Assembly: GCA_902586495.1 (NCBI GenBank)
Contig: CACIHQ010000002.1
Coordinates: 40,001-104,000 of the forward strand
Length of the DNA stretch: 64,000 nucleotides
From: an uncultured Pelagibacteraceae bacterium
Lineage (GTDB): Bacteria > Pseudomonadota > Alphaproteobacteria > Pelagibacterales > Pelagibacteraceae
Reading direction: 5' to 3'
The notes under the pieces were generated by a model, which did not search any database, was not told the DNA's origin, and was given only the letters and a program-made list of their open reading frames with translations. Position numbers and translations under genes: made by a program. Shown one piece after another: positions 41,646 through 50,771 of this stretch. Each line of letters starts with the position of its first letter. The first letter of the stretch is position 1.

Positions 41646-42815
41646 ATGGAAGCAATTTTAGGAGTAATAGTAGGTTTTGTAGCATTTGGCATTGTTTGGT
41701 TTTTTCTATTGAAACCAAAAAAAGATGAAGTGCCAACGGATGAATTAAAAATTAAGGAAGAGGAACTTAAAAAATCTCAAATTGATTTAGCTAGAAGAGA
41801 AGAAGAAATAAAAGCTGCTGTAGAAGCTAAACAAAACTTAACTAATCAACTTGAGGAAAAAAAGAGTGAAGTAAAAGATCTTTATGAAAAGGTTGATGAA
41901 ATTACCAAAGGAGTAACTGAATATAAGTCCATATCAGAAAAAGCAATTAATAAACATGATGAAGCGATAGCGCGTCATACGAATTGGTGGGAAAAACTAA
42001 CAACTAACATCACTTATCAAGGAAAATTTAATCAAGAAATTTTGGAAAATCTTTTAACAAGTGCAAATCTCGTTAAAGATAGAGATTTTTTCCCTCAAAA
42101 AAAACAAACAACTTATGACATTGATGACAATAAAGATAAGGATGTGATTCCAGATATGCTTTTAAAATTTCCAGAAAGAAATTACATAGTAGATGCCAAA
42201 GTGTCTTTAACCCATTGGACAAAATATATTAATGAAAAAGATGAGAATAAAAAAAAGCAGTATCTAAAAGATCATCTAGCCTCAGTCAGAAATCACTTAT
42301 TTGGACCAAAAGGTTTGGTTAAGAAAAATTATAATAAACTATATGGAATAAAATCTTTACAATCTGTTATTGTTTTTTTTCCAGCAACAAACTTATATTC
42401 CATAACACTTGATGCAGACAAAACACTTCAAACTGAAGCTTTAAAAGCAAACTTTATTTTGTCATCCCCTACTGATCTACTCAACATGATTAAAGTTTTT
42501 GAACAGATTAAAAGTGAGAAGAAACAAATTGAAAATATTAGTAAGATTATAACGTCAGCCAGTAAAATCTTTGATAAATATTCTGACGTTAAAACTGCTA
42601 TCAAGGGAGCACTACAATCATATAAAACTCATGCAAACCAACTACAAAATATTGTTACAAAATCTTGGGGGTCTCAAGGACTAGAAAAACAAATTAAAAA
42701 ACTTGAGGACGAGCATGGAGTGATGCCTGGTAAACAGATACCGGAAATTCCACCAGAGCAATCAAATATAGCTGATGTAGCAGACCCTGAGGAAGAAAAG
42801 GACAAGTTAAATTAA
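41646..42815 (+). CDS. rmuC: RmuC-family DNA recombination protein
   Basis: N-terminal TM plus coiled coil, then WWEKLTTNITYQGKFNQEILENLL, IPDMLLKFPERNYIVDAKVSLTHW (RmuC nuclease-like core). Confidence 0.88.
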   Translation: MEAILGVIVGFVAFGIVWFFLLKPKKDEVPTDELKIKEEELKKSQIDLARREEEIKAAVEAKQNLTNQLEEKKSEVKDLYEKVDEITKGVTEYKSISEKAINKHDEAIARHTNWWEKLTTNITYQGKFNQEILENLLTSANLVKDRDFFPQKKQTTYDIDDNKDKDVIPDMLLKFPERNYIVDAKVSLTHWTKYINEKDENKKKQYLKDHLASVRNHLFGPKGLVKKNYNKLYGIKSLQSVIVFFPATNLYSITLDADKTLQTEALKANFILSSPTDLLNMIKVFEQIKSEKKQIENISKIITSASKIFDKYSDVKTAIKGALQSYKTHANQLQNIVTKSWGSQGLEKQIKKLEDEHGVMPGKQIPEIPPEQSNIADVADPEEEKDKLN

Positions 42816-42843
42816 TTAGATATTTCCTTATCAACAACCACTA

Positions 42844-43410
42844 ATGAAAATAATAAATCATACAATTAAAAGAAATAATAGAGATATAATTCTTGAATTA
42901 ATGACTTTTGAAAAAAAGGATTTAAAGACTTTCAAATCAACCTTTCAGAAATACAAAAGCCTAAATAAAATATTGATAGAAAAACTTAAGGGGACGAGAA
43001 TAATGAACTTTCCTGATGCTCTTTCAGAGTCAGTTTTTTGTTATGCTATGAATTGTGGGAAATTACTTGGTGCAAAAAATTCATCGGGCTATAGCACATC
43101 TTTTGATGCGTATGATCATAAGAGAGAAAAAAGGATACAAATAAAATGCTCTGCCTCATCTGGACCGACTAGTTTTGGACCTAGGTCTGAATACGATGAA
43201 ATTTATTTTGTAGATTTTAAAAGTGAAGGCAAGATTGATGGCGCTTATAAGATATATAAACTTGAAAATGATGACATTGACAGTGTTAAGGTAAATAAAA
43301 ATCAAAGCTTAGTAGATCAACAAAAACTTGATAGACGACCAAGATTTGAAATTAGAAGCGCATTAGTATTAAAAAAGGAACTTAAACCAATATTTGTTGG
43401 AAAACTATAA
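42844..43410 (+). CDS. Putative type II restriction endonuclease, Bsp6I-like
   Basis: SFDAYDHKREKRIQIKCSASSGPTSFGPRSEYDEIYFVDF resembles a PD-(D/E)XK core; convergent with a C5 methyltransferase. Confidence 0.7.
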   Translation: MKIINHTIKRNNRDIILELMTFEKKDLKTFKSTFQKYKSLNKILIEKLKGTRIMNFPDALSESVFCYAMNCGKLLGAKNSSGYSTSFDAYDHKREKRIQIKCSASSGPTSFGPRSEYDEIYFVDFKSEGKIDGAYKIYKLENDDIDSVKVNKNQSLVDQQKLDRRPRFEIRSALVLKKELKPIFVGKL

Positions 43411-43418
43411 ATAAAAAA

Positions 43419-44399
43419 TTAAACTATAGATTTTAAAATTATCTTCGCAATTTTATTTACTAGGTCAACTGTGACGGCATTTCCAGCTTGTTTATATCTT
43501 TGACTTTGACCTACATCATCAGGGAACTTATATGATTTTGGAAAACCCTGAAAGTTTAGACATTCTCTTGGAGTTAATTTTCTAATACCAACATCATCTA
43601 AAATTAAAGGAACGTTATGACCTCCTGTTCCCATATTGGCTGTTAAAGTTGGGCATTCATTACTTTTATTTTTTCTGACATACACCCTTCTCCATTGATA
43701 AACTGTATCTTTTGACGTAATACTTTTTTTAAGATCTTTGTACATGTAAGCATCTTGCTTGTAATAAAATCTTTCATGCACATCCCCCTTTTCTAGAAAT
43801 TCTCTAAAATTCTTTTTTTTCTTACTCTTTGAAAGAGGTAGTTGTTCACTAAATTTTTTACTACAGGATGGTTTACTACTAAACTCCCAATCAGCCTCAT
43901 CTTTAAAGCATATAATAAATGTTCTTTCCCTGTTTTGAGGAATATCAGTGTGAACTGATGTATTGAATATATTCCAAAATACTGAATAACCCAATTCTCT
44001 TAAAGAATTAACAATTACTTTTGCTGTTTTACCTTTATCGTGACCTGTTAAATTTTTTACATTTTCTAACATTAATACTTTTGGTTTTGTTTTAAGATTC
44101 TCAATTGCTCGGCAAATTTGAAAAAAAAGATTACCTCTTTCATCCTTAAATCCTTTTCTATATCCAGCAACTGAAAATGCTTGGCAGGGAAATCCACCTA
44201 CCAAAACATCAACAGGTTTAATCTTTTTAAAATTAATATCTGTGATACTTTCACTATAAAGTTTGTGATTTAAATTATTTCTAAAAGTCTTATTACAATT
44301 TTCATCAAATTCATTAGACCATAGAATCTTAAATCCAGCCTTTTCGAAGCCTAGCTCGATACCACCTATACCTGAAAATAAACCACCAACTGTTACCAT
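43419..44399 (-). CDS. DNA (cytosine-5-)-methyltransferase
   Basis: Motif I FSGIGGIELGFEKAGF, IV GGFPCQAFSVAG, VI ENVKN, VIII QNRERT, IX RKLTPRECLNFQGFP, X QAGNAVTV. Confidence 0.95.
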   Translation of the reverse strand: MVTVGGLFSGIGGIELGFEKAGFKILWSNEFDENCNKTFRNNLNHKLYSESITDINFKKIKPVDVLVGGFPCQAFSVAGYRKGFKDERGNLFFQICRAIENLKTKPKVLMLENVKNLTGHDKGKTAKVIVNSLRELGYSVFWNIFNTSVHTDIPQNRERTFIICFKDEADWEFSSKPSCSKKFSEQLPLSKSKKKKNFREFLEKGDVHERFYYKQDAYMYKDLKKSITSKDTVYQWRRVYVRKNKSNECPTLTANMGTGGHNVPLILDDVGIRKLTPRECLNFQGFPKSYKFPDDVGQSQRYKQAGNAVTVDLVNKIAKIILKSIV

Positions 44400-44446
44400 T
44401 TTTACTATTTATAAATTAATTATTTGAATGTATATAATTTATTATC

Positions 44447-44899
44447 ATGAGAGATTACATTGATACAGACTATTTAATATTAGTTTCTTCAGATGGAAAG
44501 AAAACTGGACTTGAAATTTTTAATGACCGTATAGAAAAAAATAAATGGCCTATTTACGATAAAACACCACAATTATTAAATGTAAAAGTTGGTAAAAATG
44601 TTATTTTTTATATTGCTGGATCTGGCGAAAAAAAACAAAATTTTATAGCAACTGCAAAGATAAAGAAAAAAACTTATGCACAGAAAAGTGTTAGAGACCC
44701 AAATCAAGAATTTAGAAAAGTTTTATTTTATATTGAATTTGAAAACTTAACATTTTTTAACAAATCAATTCACATTAGAGATCATATTGAAAACCTTGAC
44801 TTCATCAAGAATAAGGAAAAGTATGGTTTATATTTCCAAGGTGGAATTTGTAAAATTGATGAAAAAGCCCATAATTATATTGTTAGTTGCTCAAATTGA
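44447..44899 (+). CDS. EVE/PUA-like domain protein
   Basis: DYLILVSSDGKKTG...W.IYDKTPQLLNVKVGKNVIFYIAGSGEKKQNFIATAKI...YGLYFQGGICKI pattern. Confidence 0.6.
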   Translation: MRDYIDTDYLILVSSDGKKTGLEIFNDRIEKNKWPIYDKTPQLLNVKVGKNVIFYIAGSGEKKQNFIATAKIKKKTYAQKSVRDPNQEFRKVLFYIEFENLTFFNKSIHIRDHIENLDFIKNKEKYGLYFQGGICKIDEKAHNYIVSCSN

Positions 44900-44904
44900 T
44901 AACT

Positions 44905-45042
44905 ATGTCTATTGAGACAATTATTTTTTTTAAAGTTCTTTTGACCGTATCTCTTATAATTTTTTTATACTCAATTATTAGAAATTTAGACATCATAAAG
45001 ATTATTCTAATTTATTTTAAAGACAAATTACTTGGTAAGTAA
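44905..45042 (+). CDS. Putative 45-aa membrane microprotein
   Basis: ORF MSIETIIFFKVLLTVSLIIFLYSIIRNLDIIKIILIYFKDKLLGK; one hydrophobic helix; 5 nt after the EVE gene; below the ORF-track cutoff. Confidence 0.4.
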   Translation: MSIETIIFFKVLLTVSLIIFLYSIIRNLDIIKIILIYFKDKLLGK

Positions 45043-45741
45043 TCTTATTAAACTTTTTAATCCCTTTTTCTTCTTACTTTTCTTTGAGCTAAATATACAA
45101 GCTTGAGACTTTAATATTTCTCCATCATTTAAGATTCTAAGATTGTTTTGTTTAAGTGTAGCTCCTGAGCTTGTGATATCAGATATAAGTTGCGCAGTAT
45201 TCATTGCACACATCAATTCAGTACTGCCAAGTGACTTAACAATGGTAAAGTTGGTAACACCTCTTGAATAAAGAAACTTTCGGGTGAGATTTACGTACTT
45301 CGATCCAATTTTTAACAATGACTTATTACTTTTTTTGTAATCCTCTGCAACCTCATCAAGATCTAAAGTGGTAAATAAGTCGATAAATTCGTTTGGACAA
45401 GCAAGAACTAACGTTGCAAAACCAAAATTAAGCTTTTTTTCCAATTTTATATTTTTTTGAATATTGATCTCAGACTCTTTCAAGAGATCTAATCCACTAA
45501 TCCCAATATCTAAATTACCAATAGATAATTGATCTAAAATTTCTCTTGCATGCATAAATGAAACTGAAATATTAGGCCTTCCTTTGATTTTACCTATTAA
45601 TTCTCTTTTGCCTCTTTCAAAAAAAATTTTAAGCTTCTTTTTCTTTAATACTTTTTCTGAGTCCTCTTTAAGTCTTCCCTTAGATACAATTCCTATCTTA
45701 ATTTTTTCTTTATTCATAAACCCCAAGATTGATTGCAGCAC
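45028..45741 (-). CDS. hisG: ATP phosphoribosyltransferase catalytic subunit (short form)
   Basis: KIGIVSKGRLKEDS, DIGISGLDLL, LISDITSSGATLKQN; paired with hisZ. Confidence 0.92.
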   Translation of the reverse strand: MLQSILGFMNKEKIKIGIVSKGRLKEDSEKVLKKKKLKIFFERGKRELIGKIKGRPNISVSFMHAREILDQLSIGNLDIGISGLDLLKESEINIQKNIKLEKKLNFGFATLVLACPNEFIDLFTTLDLDEVAEDYKKSNKSLLKIGSKYVNLTRKFLYSRGVTNFTIVKSLGSTELMCAMNTAQLISDITSSGATLKQNNLRILNDGEILKSQACIFSSKKSKKKKGLKSLIRLLTK

Positions 45742-46771
45742 CTACAGCAGGAATATTTTTTAAACCAAGATTTTTTTGTGCCATATTATTATAACGACCT
45801 CCTGCAATATAAGTCTTTGTTTTATTTCTTAGTTTTATATCTATTGAAAAATTGAATGAGTCATAATACTCAACTTCTTTACCTCGACCATTGCTGGCTG
45901 AAAACTCATACTTAAAATTTTTTTGACTAAAATTAGTAATTGGGAAAAAATCTTTACTAACAAATATACTCAAATTATATTTTTTGAAAAATCTATTTAG
46001 TTGATCTGGTGCATCTTTTAAAGATGTTTTAATTTTAAGAAACTCTTTAATTATTCTTGCACTGTACTTTCCTGTTTTTGTTGTTCTTGGATTAATTACT
46101 TTATTTTCATATCTGGAAAGTATTTCTTTATACGATCTTCCTGCAATCATCCTGCTTTGGCTGTCCTTTTTCATTTTAAGATAAATTTTATGATCAGCAG
46201 AAACTACAAAAGGATCGATATCTAGATTGCTTTCTAATCTTTTTAAGAGTTCTGAAAAATATTTCTCATTCCAGTAAAATTTGATAAGACGATTTTGCCA
46301 TCGAGGTACGACTGGAAGTTTTCTAATTAAAAGTTCAAATAATTTAAAATTTCCAATTTTTATTGTTGCCTTTTTAAATCCCGAGGTTTTTAACATTTTT
46401 ATCGATGTATCAATAATTTCCTTGTCATCTTTATTTTCATCCTTAGATGAAAAAATCTCTATTCCTATTTGATCAATAACTGTCTTTTTATTATTATATG
46501 ATTTTCTAAAAGCGTTGCCTGAGTAAAAAATTTTTTCTCTTTTATCGACATCTTTTTTCGCATAATGCAAAATAGCCGAAAGACTTAGATCGGGATTTAG
46601 TGCAAATTCTTTACCTTTAGAATTATTAAAAGAAAACAAATATTTTCTAAAATTTTCACCTGATCTTTGAAGAATATGACTGGTCTCTATTACAGGAGGC
46701 AATTCAATAAACTTAAATCCTCTGGACTTAATAGTTTTAAGGATTTTGTTAGATAAATTTTTTGATCTCAT
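45710..46771 (-). CDS. hisZ: ATP phosphoribosyltransferase regulatory subunit
   Basis: HisRS-like paralogue (FALNPDLSLSAILHYA, YIAGGRYNNM) between hisG and hisS. Confidence 0.88.
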   Translation of the reverse strand: MRSKNLSNKILKTIKSRGFKFIELPPVIETSHILQRSGENFRKYLFSFNNSKGKEFALNPDLSLSAILHYAKKDVDKREKIFYSGNAFRKSYNNKKTVIDQIGIEIFSSKDENKDDKEIIDTSIKMLKTSGFKKATIKIGNFKLFELLIRKLPVVPRWQNRLIKFYWNEKYFSELLKRLESNLDIDPFVVSADHKIYLKMKKDSQSRMIAGRSYKEILSRYENKVINPRTTKTGKYSARIIKEFLKIKTSLKDAPDQLNRFFKKYNLSIFVSKDFFPITNFSQKNFKYEFSASNGRGKEVEYYDSFNFSIDIKLRNKTKTYIAGGRYNNMAQKNLGLKNIPAVGAAINLGVYE

Positions 46772-48146
46772 TTATTAAATTTTCTTTTGGAAACGATTTT
46801 TGATTATTTTCACCTTTAACACCGAGTAAATTTTTTAATGTTACTTTGTTTTCTTTAAACTCATTTTCTCCACAAATTACAGCAACTGGGCACCCTCTTT
46901 TATTTGCATAGGTCAGCTGCTTACCAAGATTTTTTTTACTATCTAGAAATATTTCCGAATTAATATTATTTTTTCTTAAATTATCTAAAATTTCATAATA
47001 ATCTTTTAAATATTTTTCATCCATCACACATACAATTACTGGTTTTTGTTCATCAATTTCTACCTGATCTAATTGCATCATTGCAAATAACAATCTATCA
47101 ACACCAATACTTATGCCGGTACCAGGAATATCCAGACCTTTAAATCTAGAAATCAATTTATTGTATTGTCCACCTGAACAAATACTTCCTATATCGACTT
47201 CTTTGCCTTTATTATTTTTTGCTTTAAAATTTAAATTAGTTTCAACACAAAAACCGTCGTAATAATCAAGACCTCTAACAATTTTAAAATTAGTTTTGAC
47301 TTGATCAAAATAAGACCCAAAACTTAAAATTTTAAAAAATTCCTCTAGTTCTTTAATTCCCTCTTGTGTAAGAGGGTTTTTAAAATTTTGTTTTAATTCC
47401 TTTAAATCCTTAATTTTTAAAAAATCTAAAATTTTGGATGCTTGATCATTACTTAAATCAGCTCCTTTTGTAATAGCTCCACTTTTATCTTTTCTCTCTT
47501 TTTTTAATAATTCTTCTACTCCCTTTAATCCAAAGTCAGGTTTATCTAATTTATCGATCGCTCTCATTACTTTAATCTTTTTATTTCCTGGGATTTTAAG
47601 ATCCTCAATTAAACCTTGAACAATTTTTCTATTACTAACATTGATAGTAAACTGATCTTTATTTAAACCACATTCAATTAAAGTACTTGCAACAAGACTG
47701 CACAATTCGGCATTTGCTTGAGCTGAATTAACACTACCTACAATATCACAATCTGCCTGTGTAAATTCTCTAAAACGGGCATTGCCAGACTTTTCATTTC
47801 TGAATACATTTTGAATAGCGTATCTTTTATATATTGATGGAAGTTCTTGATTATTTTGTGCAACAAATCTGGCTAATGGACTAGAGAGATCATATCTCAA
47901 AGTAATATTTTTTTCACCATCATTAAAAGAGAAAACATCAGACATAGGATTACTATCATCCTCTGCAAGAAAGGAACCAATATTTTCTGCAATTTCAAAT
48001 GACGGAGTCTCTAGTGGATCAAATCCATATTTTATAAAATTCTTCTCAATAACCTTTAAAAGTTTTTTTTTGAGAAATAATTTTTTATTCCATCTATCTT
48101 CGAATCCTGATGGTAAACCAGGAATTAATTTATTATCTTTGTTCAT
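46749..48146 (-). CDS. hisS: Histidyl-tRNA synthetase
   Basis: LPSGFEDRW, TLRYDLSSPLARFVA, FRNEKSGNARFREFTQADCDIVG, ICSGGQYNKLI; start MNKDNKLIPG at 48146. Confidence 0.94.
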   Translation of the reverse strand: MNKDNKLIPGLPSGFEDRWNKKLFLKKKLLKVIEKNFIKYGFDPLETPSFEIAENIGSFLAEDDSNPMSDVFSFNDGEKNITLRYDLSSPLARFVAQNNQELPSIYKRYAIQNVFRNEKSGNARFREFTQADCDIVGSVNSAQANAELCSLVASTLIECGLNKDQFTINVSNRKIVQGLIEDLKIPGNKKIKVMRAIDKLDKPDFGLKGVEELLKKERKDKSGAITKGADLSNDQASKILDFLKIKDLKELKQNFKNPLTQEGIKELEEFFKILSFGSYFDQVKTNFKIVRGLDYYDGFCVETNLNFKAKNNKGKEVDIGSICSGGQYNKLISRFKGLDIPGTGISIGVDRLLFAMMQLDQVEIDEQKPVIVCVMDEKYLKDYYEILDNLRKNNINSEIFLDSKKNLGKQLTYANKRGCPVAVICGENEFKENKVTLKNLLGVKGENNQKSFPKENLINEIKKFI

Positions 48147-48150
48147 TTTT

Positions 48151-48225
48151 TGGTACCCGGGCTGAGAGTCGAACTCAAACTTAAAGTTCCACAAACTTCC
48201 GTGCTAACCATTACACCACCCGGGC
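48151..48225 (-). tRNA. tRNA-His (GTG)
   Basis: GCCCGGGTGGTGTAATGGTTAGCACGGAAGTTTGTGGAACTTTAAGTTTGAGTTCGACTCTCAGCCCGGGTACCA; anticodon loop TTGTGGA. Confidence 0.92.
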
Positions 48226-48287
48226 TTATCCTTTTTGTTTTTATCTTATTTTGTGTGGATTTAAAATTATAATTAAGTAGTAAAATG

Positions 48288-48395
48288 CTAGCTTTGGCCA
48301 GCATGAATATGAGTATGCACAACTATTTCGTTTCCTTTAAGAGACATTCTTAAAGTAGCGTAGTTAGTCCATTTAATTAACTCATATTTTTTCAT
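48288..48395 (-). CDS. Putative 35-aa microprotein with C-terminal HTHIH
   Basis: ORF MKKYELIKWTNYATLRMSLKGNEIVVHTHIHAGQS; below the ORF-track cutoff. Confidence 0.35.
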   Translation of the reverse strand: MKKYELIKWTNYATLRMSLKGNEIVVHTHIHAGQS

Positions 48396-48433
48396 TAAAT
48401 GCTTTTTAGACAAATAATTTTATAATGCAACCT

Positions 48434-48478
48434 TAAAAAAAAAGGACGTAAATTCTTATTTAAAGAAAAACGTCCTTT
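48434..48478 (-). terminator. Rho-independent terminator downstream of the cold-shock gene
   Basis: Minus strand AAAGGACGT...ACGTCCTTT, 9-bp perfect stem followed by a T-tract. Confidence 0.8.
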
Positions 48479-48493
48479 ATATAAATTTAATGA

Positions 48494-48706
48494 TTAATCT
48501 AATTTTTTTAGATTTACTGCTGAAGGACCTTTTGGTCCATCCTCTAGGGTAAATTCTATTTTATCACCTTCATTCAAAAATCGCATTCCAGCTGCTTTTA
48601 CTGCTGATGCATGAACAAAAGCATCTTTTTCTTTGTCATCTCTTTCGATAAAACCATAACCTTTTTTACCGTTAAACCACTTTACTTTACCTTGTATTGT
48701 ACTCAT
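48494..48706 (-). CDS. Cold-shock protein
   Basis: [19 protein letters not shown]...[12 protein letters not shown] motifs. Confidence 0.95.
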   Translation of the reverse strand: MSTIQGKVKWFNGKKGYGFIERDDKEKDAFVHASAVKAAGMRFLNEGDKIEFTLEDGPKGPSAVNLKKLD

Positions 48707-48786
48707 CTTATTTCTTAGTCCTTTTGTTAATTATTATATTTAGAAATTAATTTGTTTTGGGGTAATTTCAAGATGAAATCTTGTGG

Positions 48787-48861
48787 TGGTGGCTGAGGAA
48801 GGATTCGCACCTCCGACACAAGCCTTTTCAGGGCTCTGCTCTACTCCTGAGCTACTCAGCC
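48787..48861 (-). tRNA. tRNA-Phe (GAA)
   Basis: GGCTGAGTAGCTCAGGAGTAGAGCAGAGCCCTGAAAAGGCTTGTGTCGGAGGTGCGAATCCTTCCTCAGCCACCA; anticodon loop CTGAAAA. Confidence 0.94.
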
Positions 48862-48867
48862 TTAAAA

Positions 48868-49083
48868 TTATCCTCTAAAGATTATTCTACCTTTAGTGAG
48901 ATCATAAGGTGTCATTTCAACTGTAACATTATCACCTTGCAAAACTCTGATTCTGTTTTTTCTTAATTTCCCAGCAGTGTGAGCTGTAACAGTATGACCA
49001 TTTTCTAGCTGTACTCTAAACATTGCATTAGGTAATAAATCTGTAACTTTACCTTTGAATTCAAGTAGATCTTGTTTTGACAA
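48868..49083 (-). CDS. infA: Translation initiation factor IF-1
   Basis: [55 protein letters not shown]. Confidence 0.97.
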   Translation of the reverse strand: MSKQDLLEFKGKVTDLLPNAMFRVQLENGHTVTAHTAGKLRKNRIRVLQGDNVTVEMTPYDLTKGRIIFRG

Positions 49084-49089
49084 ATTTAT

Positions 49090-50376
49090 TTACTCCTTGT
49101 TTTTAATTCTTTTTATGATGGATTGAGCATGACCTTTTAACCCCTCATAGTTTGCAAGAGTTATAACTGATGGCCCAAGACTTTCAATCCCCTTTTTTGA
49201 TATGTTTATATAAGAAATTCTTTTAAAAAATTCATTTACACTTATCCCACTTGAATATTTCGCAGAACCATTTGTCGGTAATATATGGTTTGAACCAACA
49301 TTATAATCTGTCATTGCCATAACAGCATATTTTCCAAGACATATTGATCCAGAATTTTTAATTTTTGAAACAACCGATTTATAATTCTTAATATTAAGCT
49401 CTAGATGCTCAGGCGCAATTTTATTTACAATATCAATTATTTTATTATCCTTAGATACATACATTAAAATTCCATTACTCTTTAAACTTTTTCTTGCAAC
49501 AGATCCTCTTGGAATACTTTTTAATTGCTTTGCAATTTCTATCTGAACTTTATTAATCAAATTTTTATCTTTTGAAATTAAAATACATTGCGCTAGAGGA
49601 TCATGTTCTGCTTGGCCTATTAAATCACTAGCTATCCATTCAGGATTTGAATATCTATCACAAACAATCGTTATTTCAGATGGTCCTGCTGTCATACCTT
49701 CAATTCCTACATCTCCGAAAACCTCTTTCTTTGCAGCTGCAACATATGAATTTCCTGGTCCAACAATTTTATCAACTTTTTTAATTTTTTTTGTACCATA
49801 GGAAACTGCAGCAATTGCTGATGGACCCCCTATAGAGTAAATCTCTTTTATCCTGCACTTTTTTGCTGCATATAATACTGCAGGGTTTTGATTACCTTTA
49901 TAGCCAGGATTAATCATTACAACTCTCTTAACACCTGCAACCATAGCTGGAATAGCGTTCATCAAAACACTTGAGGGGTAAGATGCGGTTGAACCAGGTA
50001 CATAAATAGCCACTGAGTCTATTGGTAAAAATTTATACTCGAGTTTATTTTTAAATTTATCTGTGTATGAAATATTTTTGAATTTTTGGAGAGAATGGAA
50101 CTTATAAATTCTGTTATATGCTATATCAATTGCTTTCCTAACTTTGGGATCTAAAGACATAATTGATTTGTTAATTTGTTTTGGACTTGGAACAATTTTA
50201 TTATTTTTATTAAATTTTTTTTCGTATTTAATTAGAGCCTTATCACCATTACTTTTTACATCATTAATTATTTTAGTTACTGATATTTTATTAGATATTA
50301 TTTTTTTCCTTCTTTTATAAATTAAGCTATCTAGAGTTTTGTCAAAGTTTCTGTTTTTGCTAATTAATACTTTCAT
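49090..50376 (-). CDS. hisD: Histidinol dehydrogenase
   Basis: YVPGSTASYPSSVLMNAIPA, GPGNSYVAAAKKEVFG, GPSEI, LPTNGSAKYSSGISV. Confidence 0.95.
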   Translation of the reverse strand: MKVLISKNRNFDKTLDSLIYKRRKKIISNKISVTKIINDVKSNGDKALIKYEKKFNKNNKIVPSPKQINKSIMSLDPKVRKAIDIAYNRIYKFHSLQKFKNISYTDKFKNKLEYKFLPIDSVAIYVPGSTASYPSSVLMNAIPAMVAGVKRVVMINPGYKGNQNPAVLYAAKKCRIKEIYSIGGPSAIAAVSYGTKKIKKVDKIVGPGNSYVAAAKKEVFGDVGIEGMTAGPSEITIVCDRYSNPEWIASDLIGQAEHDPLAQCILISKDKNLINKVQIEIAKQLKSIPRGSVARKSLKSNGILMYVSKDNKIIDIVNKIAPEHLELNIKNYKSVVSKIKNSGSICLGKYAVMAMTDYNVGSNHILPTNGSAKYSSGISVNEFFKRISYINISKKGIESLGPSVITLANYEGLKGHAQSIIKRIKNKE

Positions 50377-50387
50377 AACTATCTAAT

Positions 50388-50771
50388 TTAATTCTGATCC
50401 TCAAGTCGTGCCTCTATAGTCTCTGTGGTCAAAACAATATGAGAATTATTATTAAAAATAAGATTTATTTCATAATCATCTTTATTTTTCAAATAATCAA
50501 TTCCAATTAATTCTAAGACTAAATCTTTATTTAATTGATTAATATTTTTTGATCTTACTTTATCTACAAAATCAAACCTGCAGATACTATTGATTTTCTC
50601 GTGATCTTGACCAGTTTCAATTGCTGTTCTTTCGATAGATAGTAAAAAAACCTTACTTGAGGAAAGATATTTGATATCAGCTATTTTTACTTTTGCCCCT
50701 GAACTGCATGCAGAAATCATTTGTAAACCTTCCTGATCGTTTGCAATTATTTTTGCTAGATACTTGTTCAT
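50388..50771 (-). CDS. DUF2948 family protein
   Basis: Located between hisD and murA as in other alphaproteobacteria; size and pattern consistent. Confidence 0.65.
   Translation of the reverse strand: MNKYLAKIIANDQEGLQMISACSSGAKVKIADIKYLSSSKVFLLSIERTAIETGQDHEKINSICRFDFVDKVRSKNINQLNKDLVLELIGIDYLKNKDDYEINLIFNNNSHIVLTTETIEARLEDQN

Noticed and set aside
46749-48194. hisS start at 48194
   Set aside because: That start would place the CDS inside tRNA-His; MNKDNKLIPG at 48146 fits the family N-terminus
48781-48966. 61-aa plus-strand ORF
   Set aside because: Runs through antisense tRNA-Phe and infA
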